Assembly: GCF_932526225.1 (NCBI RefSeq)
Contig: NC_064044.1
Location: forward strand, 10,782,906-10,846,905
Length of the DNA stretch: 64,000 nt
Direction: 5' to 3'
Source: Nematostella vectensis
Lineage: Eukaryota; Cnidaria; Anthozoa; Actiniaria; Edwardsiidae
Positions 12,701-24,800 of the stretch are shown here, one piece after another. The position numbers were made by a program, and so were the translations under genes. Position 1 is the first letter of the stretch, and each line of letters opens with the position of its first letter. Under the pieces are notes generated by a model. It saw only the letters and a list, made by a program, of their open reading frames with translations. It was not told the DNA's origin and ran no database searches.

Positions 12701-13843
12701 TGGAATATTGGTGCCAAGGAGATGCGAGCTGAGAAGGAAAGAACAGAATGGTCCTTCTCTTCCTCCTTTGCTTGAAATTCCCTTCAAGTTGATTTAAAAA
12801 TGCAAGTAAGCTCTTACAACTTTGTTTTCTTCTCTTTCTCTGTTTCCTTCTGTAGTGAAAAGCTCCCTTTAGCATTACTGCATTAGCCAAGTGGTTTTAT
12901 CACACAATATTTACCAGGTCCCTGACATGGTCATCTTTCCCTTTAGGGCAGGGTGATTTTTTATGTGATGAAGCGGCTGGTTTTACCTAGATTAATGATT
13001 AGGATGAGAACATGAAAAATAATGTGTGGTGAATTGGCTCTGCTTTAAACTGTGTTAAATTATTTTACTACTTTCTTATGTTTACTAGTTGCCTAAAAGA
13101 TCTCCTCCAATCACATTACACCTCTCATAGTATCAAAATCTATTTGTTGGATCATTTTTTTGTTGCAAATATTATTTTAAACCACTGGACCAATTTTTGT
13201 ACAAAAAATTGAAAGAAAGTTTTTTTCACCCTCGACTGGGAGATTTCTATGTATTGTCATCTTTACGTGGTTGTTACAAGTTTTTGGTACAAAAGCAAGG
13301 AAATATTATCTAGAATATTAAGACCAGGGGATTTCCTCCAAAATTTTTAGACTCCCACTTAATTCCAGTGGCTGAAAGCTGCTAGTCTTGTGTTGATGAT
13401 GAAATGTTGATGAACTTCACTTTAATCTAATCAATTTTACACTTTTGCCTGAATTATTTTACCCTGGTATTTAACCTTGCATTTTATTTTTAGTGTAGTT
13501 ACACTGTATCCTAAATGTTTTTCTTTATTGGTATGTTTACCTGTGGTATTTTTGGTAGTTTATCAAATATATGTGCCCTGTGTACATTTTCTCAGTATTC
13601 TCTGTTAGACTAACTCTTCCGTGCTATTTTGTGTTTTCTTCTTAATAACTACTATTTCCCTACTTAGCCAAGAAATACCTCAACTGCTCCCTTCCTGAGC
13701 TCGTAAAGACGTGAGAAAAAAAAAGAAACAACAAAAACAAGATAAGGAATCACACACACAAACAAAACACGTTTCGTTACCAATTCCTGCACCGGGTCTT
13801 CCTCTTCGTCCAAGCCAGAGCTGGAACAATTAGAGCTCTTCAT
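793..13843 (-). CDS. LRRC9: LRRC9 orthologue, N-terminal 14 exons (3' part beyond left edge)
   Basis: Exons on the minus strand in coding order: 13843-13781, 11926-11702, 11175-11035, 10307-10244, 9362-9292, 8650-8468, 7775-7620, 7310-7087, 6493-6362, 6093-6039, 3176-3052, 2611-2488, 1107-981, 856-793. All junctions are GT-AG and the phases agree from exon to exon, giving 584 codons with no stop. Exons 2-6 encode leucine-rich repeats (for example LYFYDNHI-type and VLDLSANRI units), then an LRR cap around YGPNPVSLLCNY and LDSYDVDNKALKELAE, as in vertebrate LRRC9. Exons 7-9 are charged and probably helical. Exons 11-14 carry the family segments RGITGIKVHRITRVHNRIL, LLEYLFFMWEPD, ENGFRQ and GQLIVAKVFVGR. 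The family is about 1450 aa in vertebrates and is linked to ciliated cells, so about 60% lies outside the window. Exon 12 ends inside a 24-bp tandem array. Confidence 0.9.
1465..2500 (-). repeat. 24-bp tandem array overlapping the exon-12 donor of LRRC9
   Basis: About 43 units of 24 bp. On the minus strand each encodes a variant of the octapeptide KPSIYELS, open for about 340 codons until a stop at 1549. The first unit is the last coding stretch of exon 12 (PSVYE) plus its donor GTAAGC. Other units keep donor-like sequence: GAG|GTAAGT with last exonic base 2344, GAG|GTAAGT at 1888 and GAG|GTAATC at 1912. Most units have CTTAGC or CTAAGC instead and lack the GT. Confidence 0.9.
3495..3806 (-). 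pseudogene. Fragment of a mobile-element protein (recombinase-like, uncertain)
   Basis: A 103-codon frame includes NNNTKGKTEQDVRLLKRYL. This resembles the start of tyrosine-recombinase-like proteins of Crypton-type elements (pattern NT-K-K-T-x-x-D-x-x-x-F/L). The end of this region (about 3540-3600) is closely similar to 44018-44090, showing a dispersed element. Only a fragment is present, inside LRRC9 intron 10. The family call is tentative. Confidence 0.35.
4128..6009. mobile_element. Inverted-repeat DNA transposon, hAT-like, with 5-bp target duplication
   Basis: Left end CAGGGGTGGATCCAG and the inverted right end CAAGGATGGATCCAG match over about 40 bases with gaps. Both ends are flanked by CAAAG (4123-4127 and 6010-6014). 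The CAGGG start and short duplication suggest a hAT-like element. No transposase is seen; a LINE fragment is nested inside. It lies in LRRC9 intron 10, only 29 bases from the end of exon 10. Confidence 0.7.
5139..5790 (-). mobile_element. 5'-truncated LINE (CR1/L2-like reverse transcriptase 3' end)
   Basis: The minus strand encodes the C-terminal part of a non-LTR reverse transcriptase: SLIRSILEYACVVF, LERIQKRSLGIIFG, LSYEDALERA, then YSLRSKRSHCVV with a stop. The open part is 5645-5256, and upstream similarity with stops continues to about 5790. The 3' end carries an (ATT)n tail at 5139-5166, typical of CR1/L2-like insertions. It is nested in the inverted-repeat element. Confidence 0.8.
8875..9117. 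mobile_element. Small inverted-repeat element (MITE) in LRRC9 intron 5
   Basis: Ends GCATCGTCACCAGTTTACTT and the inverted GCATTGTCACCAGTTTACTT match over about 24 bases, through CCGG. The interior is AT-rich and non-coding. Confidence 0.7.
10569..10900. mobile_element. MITE with GAGCA target duplication (CAGGCC family)
   Basis: Terminal inverted repeats CAGGCCTGTACCCAGG and CAGGCCCGTACCCAGG. An exact 5-bp direct repeat GAGCA flanks it (10564-10568 and 10901-10905). It contains G and C runs. A degenerate relative lies at 46064-46288. No coding capacity. Confidence 0.8.
11927..13780. other. LRRC9 intron 1
   Basis: 1.85 kb without a recognisable exon. About 12020-12300 holds G-rich units of the form GGGGCRCTTATT, a degenerate dispersed element also seen at 40200-40720. 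The rest is AT-rich sequence with no long frame. Confidence 0.5.
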
Positions 13844-14351
13844 GTTAATTTAGCTCACGTCCATTTTAGCTCAGTTTATTCTAAGTATTTTTATCTCGTT
13901 CTTGAAAGAGATACGGGTTCCCGCCATCGAACGGCGGCCATCTTGGATTTCTGGACTGTACTCAGAAAGACGAGATCTGGTTGGTTCGTTAGTTGCCGAG
14001 GCAATACGGTAAGAGATCACGTGGTAATGCACCGGTACCCAATGTCTCCTACAGAAATATTTTGTGGATTTAATTTAAAAATATTTGTTCGAATGATTTT
14101 TTATCGGGCTATCATTACATATTTTTTCAGTCTTAATTCTTATCTATTTTATAATGTTTATTTGATTTACAGCATCTCAGAAAGTCCCTCCTGCGGCCAC
14201 CCGCGTAAAGTCCCAACTCAAGTGGCAGGCGTCTCACGCGCATACTTCAAGCAAGGCATTATTCACCGCACTTTCCAAAACAAACACAATACAACGCTAT
14301 ACACGAAGTATCATTATAAGGCGTGCGCTGGAGAACGTTCGAGTCGCAAAC
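13844..14351. promoter_or_regulatory. Shared divergent promoter region, LRRC9 / crotonase gene
   Basis: The two start codons are head to head, 508 bases apart. A YY1-like motif (CCAAGATGGCCGCC on the minus strand, about 13932-13946) sits about 90-100 bases upstream of the LRRC9 ATG. No convincing TATA box is seen. A 5' untranslated region for both genes must lie here. Confidence 0.45.
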
Positions 14352-16988
14352 ATGGCAGGTATCTTGTCTCGTTGCACGCGGTTTGCTGTTGTCCTTCCTA
14401 GAGTTTTCGGGGCTTCAGCCAGGTCTGCTACCTCGTACGTGAACACAGAGCAAAAGGGAAAAGTCCTTGTGGTCTCCATCGCTCGCCCTGAGAAGCGGAA
14501 CGCGATTAATAGCGAAACTGCAGACCAACTCTCCGAGACCTTCCGACATTTTGAGATCGATGATTCGGTGAATGTCGCAGTGCTGACGGGAAAGGGAGGA
14601 AATTTTTGCGCGGGTTCAGATCTGCAGGAGCTTGCACAGAAAGATGCTGAGACCTACATGAAATCTTTCTACCCGCCTGGGGAGGGAGACGGCCCGATGG
14701 TAAGCGATAGACAATTTTGTCCACCATAAGAAAGCGGTAAACAACAACTTGTTTTTATTCAGTCATGTACTTATCACGCACTTCAATGAGCTCGAATCCC
14801 TAATTCCCATTGTTTTGATATTTCGGCTATTGTTTGCTTCACTGGGTTTCACGCCTAAAGATGGCAATATATATACCCACGTATGTGCATCGGTTTCTTC
14901 TTAAATTGATTGGATTGTTTAAAATGCTTAACAATAATAAAGTTGTTTTTTTTTTAAATATTAATCGTATCCTCCAGATGTCTGTTACCTTTAACTTATG
15001 ACTCCAAACATTTGTTCTTTATTAAATACTTACTGACAAGTAAAACACGCTTATAACCATATCTTTCAGTCCTTCTAGACCACCAAATAAGGCATCTTCC
15101 CCAAAATTTGGATGTGCTCACAAGTTTATTGCAAAAATTTGCCAGCACACAAATCTAACAGGGTTATCACCTTCTCATTTATCCCCTCCCCCCTCCATTT
15201 CTCTTTTGAGAAATTTGCTTCTACTGAAAAATAAAATGTACAGGCCTATTGTAGGGGTGTGTATGTGGATGGGGGGGGGGGGGGGGGGGGGGGGAACTCC
15301 CAGATCTGTACCAAATCAAATGTCTCTATTGTTTTTTCTTTAAACTTTCTTATGGTATTTCATGTTCTCGTGTTTATTTGTTGTTGTTTATCTAGTGCCC
15401 CCCAGTACTCATGTTTATTTGTTTTTGTTGTTTATCTAGGGTCCCACCAGGCTGAAGCTAACCAAGCCAGTTATTGGTGCAATTCAGGGCTATGCAGTTG
15501 GAGGGGGACTGGAACTTGCCTTACTCTGTGACCTGCGTGTATGCGAGGAAGACTCAGTCTTTGGATTCTTCAACCGGAGATTTGGTAATTTTTATGTTTT
15601 GTGCAGTTGGTTGAAAAAGTCCTTAAACTATATTTTGGTGTGTTTACAGCCTTCTCAAAATGATGTTGAGGAGCAGGTCATTCTTAGTTTGGGTGCTGAA
15701 GGTTTCTTTTTCCTTGTCAGTAGCAAAAAAAAAATAAGATAATTTCTGTCTGGATGGAGACACTCAAACCTCCAGAGAAGGTGGCTCATTGAGCCAGTAA
15801 CTGGCAGGTTTTGAGAAGGCTGCAAGGCAAAGAGAATGGGTGCAAAACGTACTCAAGATTCAGGATGGCAGAGAGTCTAAAGAAAAAAGATGGAAGCGCG
15901 TGCTAAAATCTTGAGTTTGTGCCATTGTAGACTCTCCACGGTTGTGAATCTTAAGGTGCCTTATAGGGCGATAAGGGATATTTTCACAAAATCCTGTGCT
16001 CAAAATTTTGCCCCCCCCCCCCTCAAATCCAAGCCCCAAAATCGTGACCCCCCTAACCGTAGGCCCAAATATTTGCATCCCCCCCCCACCACCAGATCCA
16101 CTTTTATATTAGAATATTATATGTCTTTAAAACCACAGAGACTTATACGGTGGCACAGAGATAAACAACAAATATCTGTTGCTAGAAAACAGTACTGTAT
16201 TCGTTTTGTTAAACTGATTAGAACGGGCAGCTTTGTCTATCAACCATGAGAGGGTTTCTCAAAATTTACCTATATAAAGGAAAGATTGGTACCTGAACAA
16301 TATGGGACTAGCTGTACAATAGTAGGAAACATTGTGAACTGAATAAAATTTACATTTTGAAGAATGACTCTCTTGCTCAGTTTTATATTAAAACCAGACT
16401 TAAATTCTGTGCCTAAAAAAATGTGACCCCCCTTTTAATATGGTGTGACCCCCCTAAATTGGCACCCAAAAAATGTAGCCCCCCTACATATTTGCTAGCC
16501 CCCCCCCCTTACCCCCCAGTAATAAATGACTGCTCCCTAAGAATGTATGCAAGCCCCGCATCAAATGTATTATATGTATGTTTCAACATTCTTATCTTCT
16601 ATCAGGTGTACCATTAGTTGATGGAGGTGCCGTCCGTCTGCCCTACCTTATTGGTCTGTCCCGTGCACTGGACCTAATCATGACTGGACGTGCTGTCAAA
16701 GCCCAAGAGGCTATTGAAATTGGCCTTGTAAACCGTGTTGTGCCGAAAGGAAAGGCCATAGAGGAAGCGATTAAAATTGCAGAGAAGATCTCGCGATTCC
16801 CACAGGAGTCCCTCAAGGCTGACCGCAAAACAGCATTCTACTCCACATTCAATGCTGACTCGTTCTACGATGCATTGACATATGAATATCGCAAGGGAGT
16901 GAAGATACCAATTGTGAGAGATGCCATAGCCGGTGCCCAACAGTTCCAACAGGGGATGGGAAAGAAGGGTTCATTCGATGAGTGGTAA
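14352..16988 (+). CDS. Enoyl-CoA hydratase/isomerase (crotonase) family protein, probably mitochondrial
   Basis: Three exons, 14352-14699, 15440-15584 and 16606-16988, give a complete 291-aa protein with GT-AG junctions in agreeing phase. Residues 1-30 are Arg/Ser/Ala-rich without acidic residues, like a mitochondrial presequence. The crotonase fold is clear: [15 protein letters not shown] at about 41-55, the first oxyanion-hole segment [10 protein letters not shown] at 82-91, and the second, [11 protein letters not shown], at 133-143. The first catalytic Glu of classical hydratases is kept (E141). The second is replaced: the loop reads FGFFNRRFG, with Asn161 where ECHS1 has Glu. The [13 protein letters not shown] stretch is typical of a distinct, mainly bacterial-like crotonase subgroup, so the substrate is unknown; an isomerase, hydratase or other acyl-CoA activity is possible. 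The start was chosen as the first ATG that gives the presequence. Intron 2 is full of C-rich runs. Confidence 0.92.
14700..15439. other. Crotonase gene intron 1
   Basis: Non-coding. It contains a G run at about 15270-15294 and nothing else recognisable. Confidence 0.5.
15585..16605. other. Crotonase gene intron 2
   Basis: Non-coding and repeat-derived: repeated C-rich runs in the context GTGACCCCCCTAA and AATTTTGCCCCCC between about 16005 and 16520. I see no gene. Confidence 0.5.
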
Positions 16989-17531
16989 TCTGTCAAACAT
17001 TCTGCATCATTCTTGATGTGCATGCTAGATTTTTTTTTTGCTTTCGTAGAAAGAAATGTTTTTGTATGTAAGAAACATGATTTATAAAATTAATTATCAT
17101 TAAGATTATACAATGCTAATCTGTACTTGTTGCAAGTAGATATAAATGAAACAAAAATGCATCTCAAAAAGGCATGCACTTTAAAAGTAAGGTAAAGACA
17201 AAACCACACCTTATACTGCACACATCCTAGATCTGGAAGGAAATTGATAAAACTATGCCTTAGTTATAAAAATCTCTTTTATAATGCTGTTTGTTTTGAA
17301 ACCCTAAAGTATTTATAGTATATAAAAATATAAGACACTTTCATATATATTAGACACTTACATATATATGTAACTATCCAAGTAAATAATGTTTTTAATA
17401 AGTTTTAGTGGAAGGGATGCAACTAAAAGCAATGCTCTCATAGTTTAAACAAACCAAACACTGTTCGTTGCCTATATAGATATGTACTCTATGGATAGAC
17501 TATAATACATGTTATAAATGTCCAACCATGA

Positions 17532-17537
17532 AATAAA
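17532..17537 (+). terminator. Poly(A) signal AATAAA, crotonase gene
   Basis: An AATAAA hexamer lies about 545 bases after the crotonase stop codon, in an AT-rich 3' region. No competing gene is in this orientation. It is the most obvious candidate, although earlier A-rich variants exist. Confidence 0.4.
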
Positions 17538-17929
17538 CTGTTTAAATTATAGTTTTCAATTTTTTTTTTGTCATTTTTCTGGCTCTATCACAGGCTTACC
17601 AACCTCTCAGTCAGTCTCCAGTCAATCCCAGTTACTAGCTTAAATACTTTAACATTGAAAAAAGTTGAGGGATTCCGCATTTGTGCAAATGTTAGAAATA
17701 CCCCTTATTCTGAATAAACACACATCACAAGCAATGAGTTTGTTGTGATCTTTATTCCAGGATACAAGACAGTTCTAGGACAATTACAGGACGTGATCAA
17801 TCTTAAAAATATTCGAGCTATTTACTGGGATTGACTGGAGAAAGGTTGGTAAGCCTGTGGCTCCATTTGTCCTCTTGTAGAAGGGATGGGCATCTTATGA
17901 GTGAAACACTTTGTATACTGTAAAACCTA

Positions 17930-18260
17930 ATTTTCATTCCAAGAGCTGCACCGCAGCTCTGGGAACAAGAATGTGAAGGAACTGGGAACAAGTTTGAGTA
18001 AACACGAGCTCTAAGGGCAAGGCTCAAACTCGAACCCAGTGATTTCACCAATGAAAGTGGGAAGCCTGTGGATAAGGCATTTGCTTAGGAGATCAAGTGT
18101 CGGAGACCTAATTCTTTCCTGGTATGTGCAAAAAGTATGGTACTTATTCAAACTTCTTGCAGTCTCCCTTAGTGCTAGTTTTGCAAAGCAATCTTTTTGT
18201 GCTACACCATACAAGTCTTAAAAAGTCTTTGTTATTGTTTTCAACCATAATGGAAGACAA
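17930..18260 (+). repeat. Possible degenerate tRNA-derived SINE
   Basis: GTGGATAAGGCATTTGCTTA, with GGAGATC after it, resembles the A-box half of a tRNA-derived SINE. Related sequence (TCTTTGTTATTGTTTTCAACC) recurs near 25010. No intact tRNA fold or B box is seen. Confidence 0.3.
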
Positions 18261-18466
18261 AGGATGAGATGAAATCTCAATGTGACCACCTAAAATTAAA
18301 ATCTATGCTTTATCCACTGAATTGAAACCATACAGTAGCTGTAGCTCTCCTTAATCAGCCAATGTAACTGGATGCACGCACTTAGTACCTACTTTGCTAA
18401 AATAACACAATTGCACAAAAGATACCAAAGAATGGAAGCTGTACATACAACTTGGTCTTATTTCAA

Positions 18467-18552
18467 TTTCTTTCAAGAATTTCCTTTCCCTAGCTGTGGC
18501 AGCTTTAGTTTTATCATGGTCCCCCAGCGCTTTTTGTGCAGCTTTTTTTATA
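18467..18552 (-). other. Possible extra 3' exon of the PHF7/G2E3-like gene
   Basis: A pyrimidine-rich stretch ending in AG on the minus strand is followed by an open, Lys-rich frame starting VEEKPVIKKAAQKALG and reaching ARERKFLKEIE. It looks more like protein than its surroundings. I could not find a donor in the upstream exon that joins to it in frame, so it may be an alternative terminal exon or chance. Confidence 0.2.
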
Positions 18553-18824
18553 ACAGGTTTTTCTTCCACCTTAAAAAGTAGCACAAAAAGCGATGCAAAC
18601 AAAACATATCACAACAACAATAACATCACAACTGGTGTAAAATATAATCTACTTTATATCAACAATAAAAAATGTACAATAAAATCCTATAGCCCAATAC
18701 GTCATCACTAATATACTACTAGAATTACAAGCATTATCTAGAGGGATGGCCTGGTTAAAATACAGTTGCATTGAATGCTGGATTATAAATATTTTGAATA
18801 GATTTCTCAGACGTACAAATTATG

Positions 18825-21800
18825 TCAGCACACGCATTTGTGCTTTATTTCAGCACCTTTGCCCCGCAGAGAATAAAACCTTTCCAACGAGTTTGCCAAA
18901 AAGCTCCCACAGAAATTCTCCAAAAGACTTCCACGTTTTGTGCTCTGTTTCAGGCTTGGTGCCTGAGTGTCTGGCTGTTTCAGCTTGGTAATCTTATGAT
19001 GGTGCGCTTTAGCTGGTTGAAAGTCTTCCTCGCTGTCTGGAAGCTCTTCAGCAAACAGTATCCCCTTACTTCTAATCTTTTCTGTCCTGTTAGTTGAGCG
19101 TTGGGAGGCTTTGTAGAGTTTTCCACTTGCACCTGGGTCACTTGAACGCTTCACGTTTTCCTCTATGGGAGATCCCGACCTATTCAGAGCGACCTTGTTT
19201 GTGCGCAGAAACCTCTTCAGATACTCACTATTAGTAAGCTCACTTCCTTTCTCGCAACTTAGTCCCAAACTAGAAGACTCTAACGATGAGCTAGCAGCCT
19301 CACGCTTTGATGCACAATTTTCTGAAGATTGTTCACTTTTGTAATCACTGCTTTCTTCACCAACACCGCTATCAACACTACTGTTGCTGGCGTGACCAAC
19401 GCTTTCCATCTCATCCGGATACTCCTCGCACAAGTCGTTACTCTTAGCAGCTAAGGGTGTTGCATTAATATCACTTCTCGTTTCATGACTAGACGTTGTG
19501 ATACTGTCACGTTTTTCGTCACGCCTGGGTGTTGCATTACTGTCACTTTTCTTGTCACGCCTGAGTGTTGCGTTACTGTCACTTCTTTCGTCACGCCTAG
19601 GTGTTGCATTACTGTCACTTCTTTTGTCACGCCTGGGCGTTACGTTTCTTTCATCTCCCTTGTCACTTGAATCTTCGCTGCTCTCATCGTCAACAACGAC
19701 GACTGTTGATGTAGACGTTTCAGGTGTTGGTCTTGCATCACTGCGGGGTATTCCTTTGTAGCATTTGCACCATTTAGCATGCGGTGCGCTCTTTGCCTTC
19801 ATCTTGTAAAGAGTCTTGAAGGAACCATTACCAACTTTTACCTTGGTCACCGCAATATCATCACTGTCAAGGCCAGGTTTCAAGGTGACTTTTCTGGATT
19901 CGTGAGGCTCGTCCGCTGCAGAGGAAAAGATACGGGGTGAACTCAGGCGTCGGTAAGCAAGAGAAAGCATAGCTTTTGCCTTTTCTTCGCCGAGCGATGC
20001 TGCCTTAGATTTACCTTGTATGGGACTTGCGTGCCTGGCTTTCTTCGCATACGGACCAGAGCTTGGGTGTATATCAAGGAAAAGGACTTCATCATCAGTT
20101 CCATCTGGACTGGCTATCTTCTCCACAGATGATGACTTGTTCGAGAACTCATGGCAGTGTCCAAGGACCCGTTTTACTGAGTCTGTTGCAGACATGGATT
20201 CATTCTCACTTTGATCACTATCAGAATCTAAATACAACGACAGTTCACTGTCTGGACGTTTCCTCTTGTGCACTGTTCCTCCTCCTTTCTCCGATAACAT
20301 GTGACTTGTGGAAACTGGCGAGGAGCGTAGCAAAGAGCCGGAGCTATTTCCTCTAGAAGATGATCCTGAGGAATCGGTGGCCGCAGCAACCTTTTGTCGT
20401 TTCTTCCTCTTCTTCTTGATGTCCAAAGGGACATCATCGTCACTATCCCCAGAGTAGAGTTTGCCACATTGAATCTTCTTTATCTTTAGCAGTTGCTCTA
20501 AAGGAATGTTGTCATCTGGGTCCCCTGGAGTAAGTTCCGTTTTGTATATGCTTCTACCAATGTTGGTTTGTGAAGCACCGGTATGTCCCGCATCGCTTAC
20601 AATCCTAGGAGAGCTAGTTTTCGATGAAGGTGTACTTTCCCCATTGCTTGTACGCCTGAAGAAGTTGTTCTGTGAGATAGGGGAGCGCCGCCCCTTCAGG
20701 TATTGCAGTGCAGCAGCTTGTCGCTCGCACCTTTTCTTCACGGCGGCACAGGTGGGGCACTCCCATATGTCCGGCATTGCGACCCAGCCTTGACAGATCT
20801 TGTGAGTGCCACACTGCCCACAGACATCACAAAGTCGTATCTTCCACTTGCTGAGACAAACAAACACATGGGTGATTAGGGACAGGCGAAAATGCACAGC
20901 GGCATGGGTTCGGAAGCTATTGAATATCGAGTCAGGTCTAATTCAAGAGTTGGAGAAAGATGGGGTTAATAAACCTTATTCATAAAACGTTGTTAGTGCA
21001 AGGTTTTATGACAAATACAGTTCCAAGAAAAATGAGATGCTTGTGGGTACTAATTATTCGCAAACATCCAGCGATACCAGACCTAAACATTGATTGTCTT
21101 CAATGGATTATCGTACTATTGATCCATATTCTTCTGTATTCGGTTAAAATATAATTGGACCCATGGTACAGTACCCTTCGAGCATAGAACTGCCATTGCC
21201 AGACGCCATTTGCAATGACAATTTTCATTATAACAGATGTATGTGAAAGGTGAGTGTGACCACATGAGCACTTCTTGGGTATACGTGTGGTGTAACCTAC
21301 AATGTTTTAGGGTTTCAAATACATAAAACAAGTTAATGTAGGTTAAAACGAATAACATAAAACAAGTGTAAAGAAATCCAGGTTTGGAAAGCTGTATTCA
21401 TTCTTATTTATGTTTTGGTAAACGAACAGTAATATTTAGCTTCATATGGCTTTTAAGATACGTCAGTATTAAGCCATTAGGCTGACTGAGGCACATGGAT
21501 ACTGTATATTGTTCCACGAACACATGGAGTGCAACATACAGCTGTTTCAATAAACGTTGTCAAAGAGCGCTCTGTCGCACGCAAGCACCCATACTGCGAG
21601 GTAGTATGGGTAATATATGTTGTTTCAAGCTCTAACATCCTACACCTCCGACACGAGCTTCGTTGAACGCTATCAGGTCGGCAGTACAGTCTGAAAATTT
21701 TCTAAATATATATCTGTGCGTCCTTAAACAAAGAAACAAGAGCAGGTTTGGCACCTATCCCGTAAGAGGTGTCAAACGGAGACTTCGTAGTTACACTAAA

Positions 21801-24800
21801 AGAAAACCTGTTGGCAAAGTGCCTGAACGAAATAGCAACGACGACGGCGACCGACTGCAGGGAGAACCCAAAAAGCTTTCATACTTTGCGCTCGATTTGA
21901 AACAAGTTTAGATAAAATTCACTCGTTTATGTATTCCCAAAAAAAAAAAACTAAAGTAAAACCTAGAATCTTATTTCTAGCATAGCGAACAAGGATAGTC
22001 TAGTTTTCAGCGCACACGTTCCCGTCCAAGCTACAGCATGAAACTTGGAGTTTTCACGTTGTCGTTTAAAGAAAAACGGCTAAAACGTATCAGACAGAAT
22101 CCATTTCAGAGTATATTTCACGTCTGGCTCTATGAATTCTATATTGCATTTTGCCGTCGTCTTTCACGTTGCCGTTGTCGTCCCTATTTTTGTCCCTATT
22201 TTTGCAAATACCTTTTACAATTGTACGCGGCATATAGAAAGAAATGCCGTAGTGTCTTCGATAGATAATCCAAGAAACTGTATCATCCAGATACCTCATC
22301 AGCGAAGGTCTTCACTATAAGACTGCGGCATATTTACTGAAAACCTGAAACAACATATATTACCCATACCACCTCGCGGTATGGGCGCGTGCGGCAGAGC
22401 GCTCTTAGACAACGTTTATTGTATTTAAAAATGGTGTTACAAGATGCTTAATATTTGAATCTTACCCATGCCTCCCGCCATGCTCTCTCCCTTTCTTACA
22501 AAGACACACATCAGCGTCACACCTATTGTACGTCTCCAGCAAATCTGCAAATGCATCTCCACTCTCCCAAACAGCATCTCTGGAAAGACATCGCAGAATA
22601 AGCACCCCGTCTGAGGGTCGAAAAGTTTATAAGCGCCAGGGCCCTTATTCAAGTAAATATGGTACAGCCTCTTCAAGTAATGTGCCCTAGTTTACAAACA
22701 GCATGATAGGTCAATATATTGTCTAATGAAACGTATATTATAGTAATTCTACATGATGAAAAGAATGAGATGTTTCTCTCGCCTATCAGTTACTGTATAT
22801 ATTCAGAAGACTAATGTTTCTTTCTACCAGGTATACATAGATGTCTGCACTTGTTCAACATAAAAATACTAATGTACTTCTCACCTATCAGGTATATGTA
22901 TTCCCATACGCAGCATCTCATCTTGAAAGTCTTGGATGTTATTGCACACAGCACAGCGGAAGAAGTGGATGCCCGAGGCTGTGGCTTGTCTCTGGAGGAA
23001 TGAAAGGTAGACAATTGGTATGGGCATGGTCACAAATACTATGTATGTACATCTAAACGGTCACAAACACTATGTATGTATACTACAGTCCATGGACAAA
23101 AGGTTGTCATCAACTGGCTTTGCGACTACGTGACAAGCCCGCATGTAAGCATGGGTAAAAAGCACTGAAGGACCTATTTTAAAAAACGTGTTAAAAAACG
23201 CAAATGGCAGTTCTAGGACCGTAAGGAACCGTGGGTCTCATTAAACATTCACTAAATGCTGAAGAATATGGATAAATCAAACAATTATCCATTAAAGATC
23301 ATCAATGTATGTCTCTGACATTGCTAGACTTTTATTTAAAATCTTTAATTTTACGAATGATTAGTACCCAGAAGCACCGTTCGGGCTTAGAACTGCCATT
23401 TACTATTTGCCATTCGCCATTTGCACTGACAACGTTTTTTGAAATAGGTGTATATTAGCCACTGCATAACTTCAGACTTAGACGGTGTAGTTGTGGCTAA
23501 TATGTGTGACTACGCGCTTCAGTGGTTTTTACCCATGCCCAAATGTGGGCTTGTCGCGAAGCGGGTGTCTACAACCTTTTTTCAGTCGACTATATCACAA
23601 ACATTATACATTTGTTTATGACCACAAACATTCTTGTATATACACCTATTCTAAAAAGGTTGTACTCGGTTGTAATCTATGTGTTGTAACCCACAGTGCT
23701 TCATGGGTATAAAATAAATTTTAAAATATGCAGGAATAAAAAAACAAAGGGTCAGCAAGCTTTAGAAATCACGTCTATATGTACCTCTATACATTCAATC
23801 AACGTTCAGAGCATTTATACTTTACCCATGAACCACTGCAGGTTACGAAACATTGATTCACGGGTGCAACCTTATTGGAATAGATATATTTACATGGTCA
23901 TAAACATTACATCCATTTTACTGCAACAGGTGCCAGTTATCAGAGGGGGGGGGGGGGGGGGGAAACAGGGAACAAAATGGATGACTGGGTGAGGATTTGT
24001 AAATCCATGGAACAGAATCAGGAACAATAAAGGGGCTCTTTAGCTTCTTCTCTCTTGTCAAATATGTCCCAAAAATAGCTTCCAATCTCTGTTTTCCCTT
24101 CCCTACCAACACCCTCTTCATCATCATCCTACTGCCTTGACCGAGATTACTTGCACAACAGTTTGCCAAGCTTCCTGCTGTACAGCAGTAAAACCGTATC
24201 CCTTGATAAAGTGGCAGGGAAGGGCAGCTTGCCAGACCTGACAGGGCGTCAGCCGGGATTCCACAGGGTTAGAGGGGAGTCTTATCACTGCCAGAGCACA
24301 GTGTCTAGCCAGTGTCCACCCCCTTAAGTTCTCACCTGAACACACTCGCGGTGAAACCAGGACCTCTTGCAGCATGGGGATTTTAGTGTTTCATAGAGAT
24401 CATGTGCATCAACAGACATCAAGCAGATAGGGCATGTCTCTGCCCCAGCACTGTGATTGCACTGAAGATCTTTCTGGGTGGGGCGGTGACTGCGACAGAA
24501 GGAGCTGTCGAAATAAAACATAACCATATTTAACACTAATTGATTACAAACAAATTATCTCTGAGTCCATAGCCCATGAGGCCAAGTCAAATCACCCATA
24601 GTACATACAAAGTTCCATTTGTCTGGTCTGGTCATTTGCCATTTTTTGGCTTTCAAATTCCACTCTATCTACTAAAGATAGGCTATAACTTATAGCCTAC
24701 TTGTATAGGCCGGCTAAACAGAATGATGATGGACCATGAATGTGATTTGAGCAAAACATACTTAAGTACAAACTAATACAAAGTACAGTAAACAGATCAT

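Noticed and set aside
18039-18120. A tRNA gene
   Set aside because: Only A-box-like sequence is present; no cloverleaf or B box can be drawn.
24124-24375. Open frame on the minus strand between two exons of the PHF7-like gene, with an acceptor-like AG
   Set aside because: Exon 5 (ECVQ) joins directly to exon 6 (RQATASG) with the family order kept; the extra frame has no family resemblance.
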